In this document: positions 44,701 through 52,934 of the stretch, piece by piece | Position numbering within the stretch: position 1 is the stretch's first letter | How the letters are laid out: each line of letters begins with the position of its first letter | Source of the DNA: Inquilinus ginsengisoli_B | GTDB taxonomy: Bacteria; Pseudomonadota; Alphaproteobacteria; DSM-16000; Inquilinaceae | Direction: 5' to 3' | Assembly: GCF_050434925.1 (NCBI RefSeq) | Contig: NZ_JBNDJK010000001.1 | Coordinates: 1,550,001-1,614,000 of the forward strand | DNA: 64,000 bases | Position numbers and translations under genes: made by a program | Notes under the pieces: model-generated | The model's database searches: none | What the model was told of the DNA's origin: nothing | The model's input: the letters and a program-made list of their open reading frames with translations, nothing else

Positions 44701-46761
44701 ATGTCGACACCGATCAGTCCGCCCCCGGTCGAAGGCACCGGCGGCAACGACCTGCCGGCCTATCTCTCGAACGGCCTCCTGGGCCTCAGGGTTCGCCCGA
44801 ACGCGCTCAGCGCCGGGGTCATGATGGTGTCGGGCTTCTCCGGCGAGGATCCGATCCATCACGTCGAAGCGGCCGCCGCGGCACCTTACCCGCTCGCGGT
44901 CGATCTGGCGCTCAACGGGATCTGGATGTCGGACGTGCCGAGCCAGGTCACGGTGACCCGGCAAGCCTACGATTTTTCTGCGGCGGAGCTGACGACGGAG
45001 CTGGTCTTCGCGCTCGACGGCGTCCGGGCCCATGCCACCGTCCTGACCTTCTGCAGCCGGGACCGGCCCACCATCGCCTGCCAGTCCGTGCAACTGCGCC
45101 TGGAGGGCTCCTCCGAGGTCAAGCTGCGTGCCCTCATCGACGGCCGCGGCGTCAACGGCTTCCCCATCCGCCTCAAGCGGGACGGCACCGGCGATGACGG
45201 GGCATCCTGCGACGGCGCCTTGCGGTGGCAGAGCGCCGGCGCGCTCGCCACTTGCGGCATCGCATATCACACCAAGCTGCACGGGGCGCACACCGAGCCG
45301 GACAAGCCGAGCCTGCACGCCCAGACCGTCGTCTCCGAGTATGGTTTCCAGGCCAAGGCTGGCCAAGCCTTCCGGCTAGAGCAGATCGTGAGCGTCGTCG
45401 CCAGCACGCTGCACCAGCAGCCGGACGACCAGGCCGTCCGGTTGCTGGGAAAGGCGCTCCGCGACGGCTTCGACACGCTCCGGGATGCCAACCGGGCCTG
45501 CTGGTCCAGGCTGTGGACCCGCCGCATCCGCCTGATCGGCGCGGATGAGCGCTGGCAGGCGATGGCCGATGCCGCGTTCTATTACCTGAACGCATCGGTG
45601 CATGCGTCGTCGCCGGCGTCGACCTCGATCTTCGGGCTCTCGGCCTGGCGCGACTATCACTACTACTATGGCCATGTGATGTGGGACATCGAGGCCTTCG
45701 CCATCCCGCCGGTCACCCTGTTCCAGCCGGAAGCGGCGGCGACGCTGCTGGGCTATCGGTCCAAGCATCTGCAGGCGGCGCACCGCAATGCCAAGCTGGT
45801 CGGCCGCCGCGGCGCCCAGTTCCCGTGGGAGAGCGCGCCGTCGACCGGCGAGGAGGCGGCACCGATGCCCGGCTCGGCCTCCTGGTATGAGGACCATGTC
45901 TCGCTGGACGTCGCTCTGGGCTTCAGCTTCTACGCAAATGTCACCGGTGAGGAACGGTTTCTGCAGGACCAGGCTTGGCCCGTGCTCTCCGGCGTGGCCG
46001 ACTGGCTCGTCTCGCGCGCGACCAAGACAGACCGCGGTTACGAGATCAGTCAGACGATGGGGATCGCGGAGCGGGAATCCCCCTGCGACAATGCGGCCTA
46101 CACCGTCATGGCCGCCCGCAAGGTGCTCGACGACGCCATCGATGCTGCGGGCCGCCTCGGCCGCAGATTCGACCCGGCCTGGACCAGGATCCGCGAAGGG
46201 CTGGTCCTTCCGCGGCGCGGCGACGTCGTCATCTCGCATGACGGCTTCCAGCCGTCGGAGGAGAAGGGGGCCACGCCGGATCCGCTGATGGGGATCTTCC
46301 CCATCGGCCATCCCTTGGACCGGGCCGTCGAGCAGGCGACCCTGAGATTCTATCTCGGGCTCGCCGATCAGTATGTCGGGGCGCCGATGCTGTCGGCCCT
46401 GTTCGGCGCCTGGGCGGCCAGGACGGGAGATCGCCCGCTCGCGGCGAAGCTCCTGGACGACGGCTATGGCCGCTTCTGCACCGGCCCCGTCATGCAGACG
46501 CTCGAATACCGGCCCGACGTCTTCCCGGACCAGCCGAGGGCGAGTCCCTTCCTAGCGAATATCGGTGGCTTTCTGATCAGCCTCCTGCTCGGCTTCACCG
46601 GCCTGCGCCCGTCCGCCGCCGAACCCGCCGATTGGGCGGAGCGCCCTGTCGTGCTGCCGGAGGGATGGGACCGCATCGAGGTCGATGAGCTGTCGATCCG
46701 GGGAAAACCGGCGCGGCTGATTGCCGAGCACGGCGCTCACAGGGCGAGCCTCGACAGTTGA
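44701..46761 (+). CDS. GH65-family glycoside hydrolase/phosphorylase
   Basis: A 686-residue protein: N-terminal beta-sandwich (to about residue 240), helical linker and an alpha/alpha-six barrel (about 285-620) with GHVMWDIEAFAIPPVTLF, the GH65 signature around the conserved WD-E, and a C-terminal beta domain. GH65 includes phosphorylases for alpha-glucosides (kojibiose, trehalose, maltose) and hydrolases (acid trehalase, glucosylgalactosyl-hydroxylysine glucosidase). The short length resembles the hydrolase branch. There is no signal peptide, so it acts in the cytoplasm. It is translationally close to the SDR. Positions 45490-46725 are identical to the chimeric ORF at 15130-16365. Confidence 0.9.
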   Translation: MSTPISPPPVEGTGGNDLPAYLSNGLLGLRVRPNALSAGVMMVSGFSGEDPIHHVEAAAAAPYPLAVDLALNGIWMSDVPSQVTVTRQAYDFSAAELTTELVFALDGVRAHATVLTFCSRDRPTIACQSVQLRLEGSSEVKLRALIDGRGVNGFPIRLKRDGTGDDGASCDGALRWQSAGALATCGIAYHTKLHGAHTEPDKPSLHAQTVVSEYGFQAKAGQAFRLEQIVSVVASTLHQQPDDQAVRLLGKALRDGFDTLRDANRACWSRLWTRRIRLIGADERWQAMADAAFYYLNASVHASSPASTSIFGLSAWRDYHYYYGHVMWDIEAFAIPPVTLFQPEAAATLLGYRSKHLQAAHRNAKLVGRRGAQFPWESAPSTGEEAAPMPGSASWYEDHVSLDVALGFSFYANVTGEERFLQDQAWPVLSGVADWLVSRATKTDRGYEISQTMGIAERESPCDNAAYTVMAARKVLDDAIDAAGRLGRRFDPAWTRIREGLVLPRRGDVVISHDGFQPSEEKGATPDPLMGIFPIGHPLDRAVEQATLRFYLGLADQYVGAPMLSALFGAWAARTGDRPLAAKLLDDGYGRFCTGPVMQTLEYRPDVFPDQPRASPFLANIGGFLISLLLGFTGLRPSAAEPADWAERPVVLPEGWDRIEVDELSIRGKPARLIAEHGAHRASLDS

Positions 46762-46863
46762 CGACAGTCAGTCGGCATCTCCCGGCGAAGGTCGCGTGCA
46801 GGCTCCGGGAAGGCCATGGCGTCCGGATCGGCAACGGAGCGAAGCTGGTCCTGGCCGACGGCG

Positions 46864-47229
46864 TCAGGCGGTCGGCAGCGTAGCCCCGTCCCGGGCATAG
46901 ACCTGCGCAATCCGACAGCCCCGTGGGTCGTATTGCACCACGATCGCGCCGGGCTGGCCGGCCGGCCGGACCCACATCTGGCGGAGCGCTAAGCTATACT
47001 CTGTCGGGTAGCCGGGCAGCACCGGGGCCAGTTCGATACGGGAGATGCCGCTGGCAGTGAGGTGATGCGCCGTCAGAGCACTGGCGAGTCGGTCGGCGCA
47101 GATGTCGTTTCCCAATGCCGTGCGGACCCTCTCAGCCACGGCTGGGTCGGGCGGTGCCGAGAGTGGAGCCTGGCCAGTGCAGCTCGACAGAGTGACGACG
47201 AGGGCACAACCGGAAAGAAGCTTGATCAT
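46864..47229 (-). CDS. Small lipoprotein, paralogue 2
   Basis: A 121-residue protein with a lipoprotein signal (lipobox LSSC). It shares with the protein at 16534 the segments ALGNDIC, ISRIELAPV and GYPTEYSLALRQ, and both cysteine positions. It is tail to tail with the GH65 gene, as is its paralogue. The unknown function may relate to the envelope side of whatever the GH65 gene does. Confidence 0.75.
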   Translation of the reverse strand: MIKLLSGCALVVTLSSCTGQAPLSAPPDPAVAERVRTALGNDICADRLASALTAHHLTASGISRIELAPVLPGYPTEYSLALRQMWVRPAGQPGAIVVQYDPRGCRIAQVYARDGATLPTA

Positions 47230-47242
47230 GGAAGATCACCAT

Positions 47243-47488
47243 ATGTCAGGTAGGCTTGGGCAGTTCGCGCCCGAACGCAGCTCGAATTCGATGGCGGCGC
47301 CGCCTGCCAACACCGCTGGACGGCGGGTCGGTTCCAAATCCGACGCCCGAATAGACCATGCCGAGGATGACCGCCTCCGCCGGGCGCTGGCCGACGGCGC
47401 GCCGGCGGCGGTCGCCGCCGCCATCACGCGGATCCGGCAGGAGGAGGCGGCCGCGCTGGCGCGGCTGCGCGCGACGGTCCAGCCATGA
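47243..47488 (+). CDS. Small hypothetical protein upstream of the integrase
   Basis: An 81-residue frame with a disordered N terminus and a helical Ala-rich C terminus (DGAPAAVAAAITRIRQEEAA). Start codons at 47228, 47243 and 47291 are possible; 47228 overlaps the start codon of the divergent lipoprotein gene and is less likely. It overlaps the next ORF by 4 bases (ATGA). The pair resembles small genes of integrative elements, but I recognise no family. Confidence 0.4.
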   Translation: MSGRLGQFAPERSSNSMAAPPANTAGRRVGSKSDARIDHAEDDRLRRALADGAPAAVAAAITRIRQEEAAALARLRATVQP

Positions 47489-47709
47489 CCGACTGGATCG
47501 AGGACGCCGCCACGCCGATGCCCGCGGCGTTGCCATGGACACCACCGGCGGGGCCGGTTGCCCTGAGCCAGGCGAAGATCGGCGAAATCAAGGCGCTCGC
47601 GCAGCAGGCCGGCCGGCTGGTCGAAGCCTCGCTTTTCCGAGAACACGCGGATCGCCTACGGCAAGGGCTGGCACGCCTGGAGCGACTGGTGCCTTGGCTT
47701 CGGCCTTGA
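47485..47709 (+). CDS. Small hypothetical protein, coupled to the previous one
   Basis: A 74-residue protein, MTDWIEDAATPMPAALPW, with a helical C-terminal half (SQAKIGEIKALAQQAGRLVE). The ATGA overlap with the upstream ORF supports it. The final 20 residues may be frameshifted, since the sequence downstream to 47790 is coherent in no frame. Family unknown. Confidence 0.4.
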   Translation: MTDWIEDAATPMPAALPWTPPAGPVALSQAKIGEIKALAQQAGRLVEASLFREHADRLRQGLARLERLVPWLRP

Positions 47710-47790
47710 TCCAACCGGGGAGAACCCCGAGGCCGCGGCCGACGCTGCGCCGCGCCGCCGTGGTGCCGATCCGCAAGCGGCTGAAGCGGC

Positions 47791-48540
47791 CGCTACGGCA
47801 CGATTGACGCCGAGTTCGAGGCGTTCCTGAAGGGCCTGCGCCGCACCAAGGGCGCCCGGCCGGTGTGCAAGGCGGCCGTGCTAGAGCCGAACCTACGCGC
47901 CGCCGCCCTGGTGCTGACCCCGGGCGCGCATTCCGACCTGGCCGGCACCAACCTCGCCGTCAGGGCAGGGGAGGGACGCCGGGCCCGGCGGGACATGGCG
48001 CTGCTGCTGACTGGATTCGCCGGCGGCTTCCGCCGCTCCGAGCTCGCCGCCCTCGGCTTGCGGGACGTTAGCTTCACTGCCGAGGGCCTGGTGTTGTTCG
48101 TCGGCCGCTCCACGGCCGACCAAGAGCGCCACGGCGCCGAGGTTGGCATCGAGGCGGTGCCCGGCTCGCCGCTCTGCGCCGTGTCCGCGCTGCGCCGCTG
48201 GCTCGAAGTCCGTGGCGAAACCGCGGGCGCCCTGTTCGGTCGGCTCGACCGCGGCGGCAACCTGATGCCCGGCGCTGACGGCCGCCTGCTGCCGGTCGAC
48301 CCGGCGACGATCGCACGCCTGGTCAAGCGGGTGCTGATCCGCACCGGGGTCGAGGCGGGAGAGTTTTCGGCGCACAGCCTGCGCGCCGGGATGATGACCG
48401 CGGCGGACCGGCTCGGCGTGCCCTTCGAACAGGCGATGGAGCACGGGCGCTGGAAGAGCTACAGCGCGGCCCGGATCTATCGGCGGCACTCGAGTCTATG
48501 GACTGGGAATTTTACGGGCAAGCTGTTGCAGGGCCGATAG
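47791..48540 (+). pseudogene. Tyrosine recombinase/integrase, N-terminal domain missing
   Basis: The frame is open from 47785, and the coherent protein starts near RYGTIDAEFEAFLKGLRRTK. All catalytic motifs are present: Arg in GGFRRSELAALGLRDV, HSLRAG, the late His in MEHGRWKS, and the Tyr in IYRRHSSLW. The core-binding domain is mostly gone; an in-frame stop lies at 47782-47784. Translation from GTG 47863 would give a 225-residue catalytic domain. It marks an integrative element; the same tail is found at 21196. Confidence 0.8.
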
Positions 48541-48973
48541 GCGCTCGGTTCCCTTCCGCGATCGGCTCTTTGCGGACGGTCGCCGGCCCTCCTGGCTTCC
48601 CGGAAGCGGACATTTCCGGCGATCCAATCGCCCCGAAGCGGAGAGGATCGCTTCGGGTCGGATCGGGTCAGACCGGTTATTCAGCACCGAGGCGACAGCT
48701 GCTTCCAGCACCCGCAGTTCGGCCTATCCGGCGGCAACTGGGCGGAAAGCGGAAGTCCGGAGTGGCTGGCGGCTCATCAAGCCAGCGGCACTCGTCGCTG
48801 GCATCGGCTCAGCCTGATGCGGCCGGCATTGCACAACTCCGCTGCATGGTTGACAGCGCCCCTGGGAACACACCTCCCTGTCTAGCTCTTAGCGCAAATG
48901 AAGAGCATTCTCTCACCAGCGGCTGAGCCTTGATTGGCCCGAACCGCTCCGATCGGGAGGACGGGGAAGGCTG

Positions 48974-49960
48974 ATGAATCTCGTGGACATCTACCGCCTG
49001 ATGCGCAATGCGCACATTCAGGCGCAGAGCATTGTCGATACCATTCCCGAGCCACTGCTCGTTCTCGACAACCATCACTGCGTCGAATCCGTCAGCCGAA
49101 GCTTCTATGACACCTTCCAGGTGGCCCAGGACGAGACCCTTGGCCGGCCGATCTACGATCTGGGCGATGGCCAGTGGGACATTCCCGATCTGCGCCATCT
49201 GCTCGAAAACGTCATCACCAAGAGCATGGCGGTCATCGATTATGAAGTCGTGCACGACCCGAACATCGGCCGGCGCACGATGCTCGTTTCCGCTCATCGG
49301 CTATTCCAGCCCGACAGGTCCAGCCAGAGCATGCTGGTGTCAATTGTCGATGCCACGCTGAGCCGGCAGCGCGAAGCCGAGTCCGACATGCTTGTCGGCG
49401 AGCTGCGGCATCGGATCAAGAACCTGCTCGCCATGGTCCAGGCGATGGCGCGACAGACCGTGGCAGAGGGCCGTTCCGGAGTGGAGTATCGGGACGACTT
49501 CCTTGGCAGGTTCAAGGCGCTCGTGACCGCTCATGATCTGGCGTTCGGCCAGCCCGGTGAGATCGGGCTGCGCACACTGATCGAGAAGACCGTCGCGCCC
49601 TACGCCGCCGGTGAGAAGAAAATCATCGTTGAACCCGGCCCGGCCGTTACGCTCGCACAGGTTCAGATTGTGCCCATTGGCCTGATCCTGCACGAGCTCG
49701 CAACCAACGCCGTGAAGCACGGCGCCCTTTCGGCGCCCGAGGGCCAAGTCCGGATCCTCTGGGATGTGTCCAAAGACAGCGCTCCGAAGCTCGGGCTTCG
49801 CTGGCAGGAACGCGGCGGGCCCCCGGTGACGCCGCCGGCCACCGCCGGCTTCGGCACCCGTCTCATCGATTTCGTCGCTACGCGCGAGCTCGGTGGTCGA
49901 GTGGAACTCGAATACCTGCCTTCCGGTTTAAGCTTGGAGATTGTGGTTCCAATGCCGTGA
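48974..49960 (+). CDS. PAS-domain sensor histidine kinase, HWE/HisKA_2 type
   Basis: A 328-residue protein. An N-terminal PAS domain (about residues 15-125, SIVDTIPEPLLVLDNHHCVE) precedes an H-box GELRHRIKNLLAMVQAMARQ and a HATPase domain with HELATNAVKHGALS, WQERGGPPV and GFGTRLIDF. No membrane segments, so it is cytosolic. Such kinases commonly phosphorylate stand-alone receivers or PhyR in the general stress response. ATG 48974 has GGGAAGGCTG upstream. A receiver gene follows directly but is broken. The gap 48541-48973 has no gene. Confidence 0.92.
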   Translation: MNLVDIYRLMRNAHIQAQSIVDTIPEPLLVLDNHHCVESVSRSFYDTFQVAQDETLGRPIYDLGDGQWDIPDLRHLLENVITKSMAVIDYEVVHDPNIGRRTMLVSAHRLFQPDRSSQSMLVSIVDATLSRQREAESDMLVGELRHRIKNLLAMVQAMARQTVAEGRSGVEYRDDFLGRFKALVTAHDLAFGQPGEIGLRTLIEKTVAPYAAGEKKIIVEPGPAVTLAQVQIVPIGLILHELATNAVKHGALSAPEGQVRILWDVSKDSAPKLGLRWQERGGPPVTPPATAGFGTRLIDFVATRELGGRVELEYLPSGLSLEIVVPMP

Positions 49961-49980
49961 TCTGAGATCCAGGTGAGCTT

Positions 49981-50332
49981 GTGGCTGTGGCGAGAGCAGT
50001 TCTCATCGTCGAGGACGAGTTCCTCATCGCCATGGATCTCGATCTGATCCTGAGCCGGCATGGTTGGACCGTCATTGGACCCGCTGCCACTGTCGCTGAG
50101 GCTCTGCGCCTCTTACAAGCCGAGCAGCCGGCCGTTGCGGTTCTCGATGTCACCCTGCAGGACGGAGCGGTATCGCCTGTCTACGAGAGCGAAACGTGCC
50201 CTTCATCGTGGCGAGCGCCTATGACCGGCCGGAGCTTGTTGGGGGAGAGGCTCTGGCGGGAGTACACAACATCGGCAAGCCGCTCGACGAACACCGCTCC
50301 TGGCGGCCCTGCGTGAGGCTATCGGGCCCTGA
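49981..50332 (+). pseudogene. Stand-alone receiver domain, two frameshifts
   Basis: GTG 49981 starts AVARAVLIVEDEFLIAMDLD, with the acidic pair, and the phospho-acceptor in AVAVLDVTLQDG. A shift near 50190 leads to PFIVASAYDRPELVGG and HNIGKPLDEH (Thr/Ser and Lys positions). A second shift near 50300 restores LLAALREAIGP, ending at 50332. It was the partner of the kinase 20 bases upstream. Confidence 0.85.
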
Positions 50333-50399
50333 GCCGGGGCCGCGAGCGACGCCGAGGGGATCGCCTTGGGTCATCCACCGGCGTCTGGTTCTGCGGCGC

Positions 50400-50690
50400 C
50401 GTCAGGATCTCCTGCGGCTTCGGCTGCGGCAGCACAAGCTGCTGATCATCGAGCTCGGCTATCTGCCCTTCGAGCCCAACTCCGGGCACCTGTTCTCCAG
50501 CTCGTCTCCCGCCGCTACAAGCGCGGCAGTCTGCTGATCACCTCGAACCGCTCCGTCGGTGAATGGGGCGAGGTCTTCCCCGACCCGGTTTTGGCCACTG
50601 CCATCCTCGACCGGCTGCACCACAGCCACGTCCTGCGATCCGCGGCGACAGGCGCCGGCTGCGCGAGAAACGCCGCGCCGGCCTGATCAA
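50400..50690 (+). pseudogene. IS21-family IstB-type ATPase remnant
   Basis: Segments LLIIELGYLPFEPNSGHLF (the Walker B Asp missing from the usual IDELGYLP), RRYKRGSLLITSNRSVGEW, FPDPVLATAILDRL and RLREKRRAGLI in changing frames are the second half of IstB, the helper ATPase of IS21 elements. The N-terminal Walker A half and IstA are absent. Confidence 0.8.
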
Positions 50691-50963
50691 GTATGAACCC
50701 TCAGACGGGAGACGGTTGCATGACGCAGCCCGAACCCCACCCCCGCGGCTCAACCCCGTGAGACCTCAGGAACCTTTTGCGCTTCGCTCCGCCAGCCGCG
50801 TTCGCGCGCCTCTCCTTCAGCGAGAGCTGAAGCCAACCAATTCGACGGTTGCCGCAACGCGGCTTTGTGTCGCTCCGCAAAAGCAGGAACACGGTCAATA
50901 GCCACCGTCGCTCCAGACAGATGATCAAGGGAAAACTATTGCCGCTCCGCCTCGTTGGAGCGG

Positions 50964-50988
50964 GGAACGCTGCCGGCCAGCCACGGTT
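50964..50988 (+). promoter_or_regulatory. EcfG-type promoter candidate
   Basis: GGAAC, a 16-base spacer, then GGTT, upstream of the intact ECF sigma gene at 51073. The known EcfG consensus in alphaproteobacteria is GGAAC-N16/17-CGTT; the match is 8 of 9 defined bases. This would make the sigma gene autoregulated. The rest of 50691-51072 has no gene. Confidence 0.4.
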
Positions 50989-51072
50989 AGTTCATCACTG
51001 CCGCGGTAATTCATCACTTCGCTTCGCCTCGCTTCGATCTCGTCCTTTTTATTATTTGGGAAGGTGGAATAG

Positions 51073-51582
51073 ATGGCCGATCATGTGTTTGTCAGCCGTA
51101 CGGAATATACCGCGACAGTGGCACCGGTCCTGGCGGAGCTCGGCCGGTATGCTCGGTTCCTTACCCGCAACAGCGCTGATGCCGAGGATCTGCTCCAGGA
51201 CACCCTTCTGCGTGCTTACACCAAGTTCCATCTCTGGCAGCCCGGCACCAACATCGCCGGCTGGCTTTGCGTCGTAATGAAGCGCGTGTTTCTGTCGCAG
51301 TTCGAGCAGCGAAAGCGGTACGTGACGGCACCGATCGAGGATTTCGATCGGCCAATGATGCCCAGTCAGGAGCACAGCCTGGACCTAGCGCGGCTCGGGA
51401 TTGCGATAGAGCGCCTGGAGCCACATCATCGGGACTTGGTGCAGTCAGTCGCGATCGACGGCGAGTCCTACGAGGAAGCGGCGCTTACCCACGCCATTCC
51501 AATTGGAACGGTAAGATCGCGGCTCGGCCGAGCGCGGGAATTCCTCCGACGCGATACTGGAATTGCCTATTCCGGACGGTGA
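51073..51582 (+). CDS. ECF RNA polymerase sigma factor (EcfG-like)
   Basis: A 169-residue protein with region 2 at residues ~20-80 (RNSADAEDLLQDTLLRAYT, KFHLWQPGTNIAGWL) and region 4 at ~115-165 (IDGESYEEAALTHAIPIGT, VRSRLGRAREFLRR). ATG 51073 follows GGAAGGTGG. It is the only intact plain sigma factor among four relatives in the window. The family usually controls the general stress response and is held by an anti-sigma factor NepR; no NepR gene is visible nearby. It converges on the DUF6894 gene, overlapping it by 16 bases. Confidence 0.93.
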   Translation: MADHVFVSRTEYTATVAPVLAELGRYARFLTRNSADAEDLLQDTLLRAYTKFHLWQPGTNIAGWLCVVMKRVFLSQFEQRKRYVTAPIEDFDRPMMPSQEHSLDLARLGIAIERLEPHHRDLVQSVAIDGESYEEAALTHAIPIGTVRSRLGRAREFLRRDTGIAYSGR

Positions 51583-51851
51583 ATCGAGGTTTTTGCCCCG
51601 CCGTCTCTGCCTGACTGTGGCGATCCGGCGCTTGCGACGGTGATGGCTACCGCGAGGCGTTCGACGCCTGCCTCGCCGGTCACCAGCACCCTCAGAGATC
51701 GGTGGTCGACGACCACTTCCGGATGGTCTGAGATGTACTCACCTGCGAACACAATGGCGGCCAGTCTGGCGGCATCGTGGTCGGGCAATTCCGTGCCGCG
51801 GTCATCAGACTCACGACCACCATCCGCGAGCTCAAAATAGTAGCGCGGCAC
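51567..51851 (-). CDS. DUF6894 family small protein
   Basis: A 94-residue protein, MPRYYFELADGGRESDDRG, TELPDHDAARLAAIVFAGE, the pattern of the DUF6894 family common in rhizobia and relatives. It has beta-rich ends and one helix. Function unknown. It is tail to tail with the sigma gene; antisense transcription over the last codons is possible. Confidence 0.8.
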   Translation of the reverse strand: MPRYYFELADGGRESDDRGTELPDHDAARLAAIVFAGEYISDHPEVVVDHRSLRVLVTGEAGVERLAVAITVASAGSPQSGRDGGAKTSIHRPE

Positions 51852-52106
51852 CCTATCGATCGCCTCTTCTCAAGGATATTCAGGCAGTCAACGGTCAGAT
51901 GGCCCAAGCGGTGCCGCAGCGTCCGTCATCCACCCGCCGTCGAGGATGTTCCTTCGGGCTGTCTCAGTGCGCCAGGATCTCCCCCCAGCGGCGCCTTTCG
52001 TCCCCTGCGCAGAACGGCGACCAACGTCCCGGCCGCAGCATGACCTCCTCCGCGGAAATCGCATGAGGTTTGCCGGTTTGTTCGTGGACTCCGGACGCCT
52101 ACGCTC
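51852..52106. other. Short gap, no gene seen
   Basis: About 255 bases without coherent protein, hairpin or RNA gene between DUF6894 and an integrase fragment. Confidence 0.4.
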
Positions 52107-52354
52107 CTACTCTTGTAGCGACCCTCGGAGCGGCGACACCGCAAGGTTCATCTTGCCGGGTGAGGCGCCCTGGCGGCCAGATGCAGCTGGTACCGACGCG
52201 ATCCTCCGGCTCGGCCGGTCCGGCGACCGGCCCAGGAACCGGGCGAAGTCGGGCACCACCCGGACATGGTCGTGCTGGGTCTTGGGCCCGAACGGCGGAT
52301 CCTCATGTCCTCGATCATCCGCTGGCGCAGCGAGGCGACGGGTGCAGAGATCAC
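52107..52354 (-). pseudogene. Tyrosine recombinase N-terminal fragment
   Basis: From ATG 52354, SLRQRMIEDMRIRRSGP and, after a shift near 52300, KTQHDHVRVVPDFARFLGRS and AASGRQGASPGKMNLAVS. This is the SAM-like core-binding domain of XerC-type integrases associated with IS elements. The catalytic domain is missing. Two indels are needed. Confidence 0.7.
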
Positions 52355-52934
52355 GGAAGCCTCCTGTCTGCAGGGAGTGGACCCCTGCTTCAGACACCCG
52401 CGATCGTGGCCCAGACCGGCTCAACAGCGCCGCCCTCCTATGCCGCGGAGCGGCTTAGTCGTGTGCCCAGCATGTTCGACCGCCTGGGGGTGCAAGTCCC
52501 CTGGCCAACCTGATGGAGGTGAAGGCCTAGTGAAGCGCAAGGGCATCATCGCGAGGTGGTGTCTGAAGGAAGCGTGGAGCAAACCGCGACCTGACGAACA
52601 GAAACCGGATAGGAGGCATCCCTGGCCGGACGAGCGGGCGACTAGCCGCGAAGTCCATATCCATCAAGGGACAGGGCTGTAGATCCGGCAGGGGTGCGGG
52701 GAAGGCGATCGAGCTTACCTGGGGAGGCCTGCATCATGTTCCGATCTCGGAACTGAGGGAATCGCAAGATGACCTGACCGTGACGCAGGAGTCAGCAGAG
52801 GGCGTGGTAGGTGATGCTGTCGGCAAGGCTGGTGAGGCACTCCAAAGCCGAAAGGCGGAGCAACGGATAGGCCGAGCCGGGAACGATCACCGAAGGCCCG
52901 AACGATGGGAAGTGGCAAGTAGGACCGACAACTC

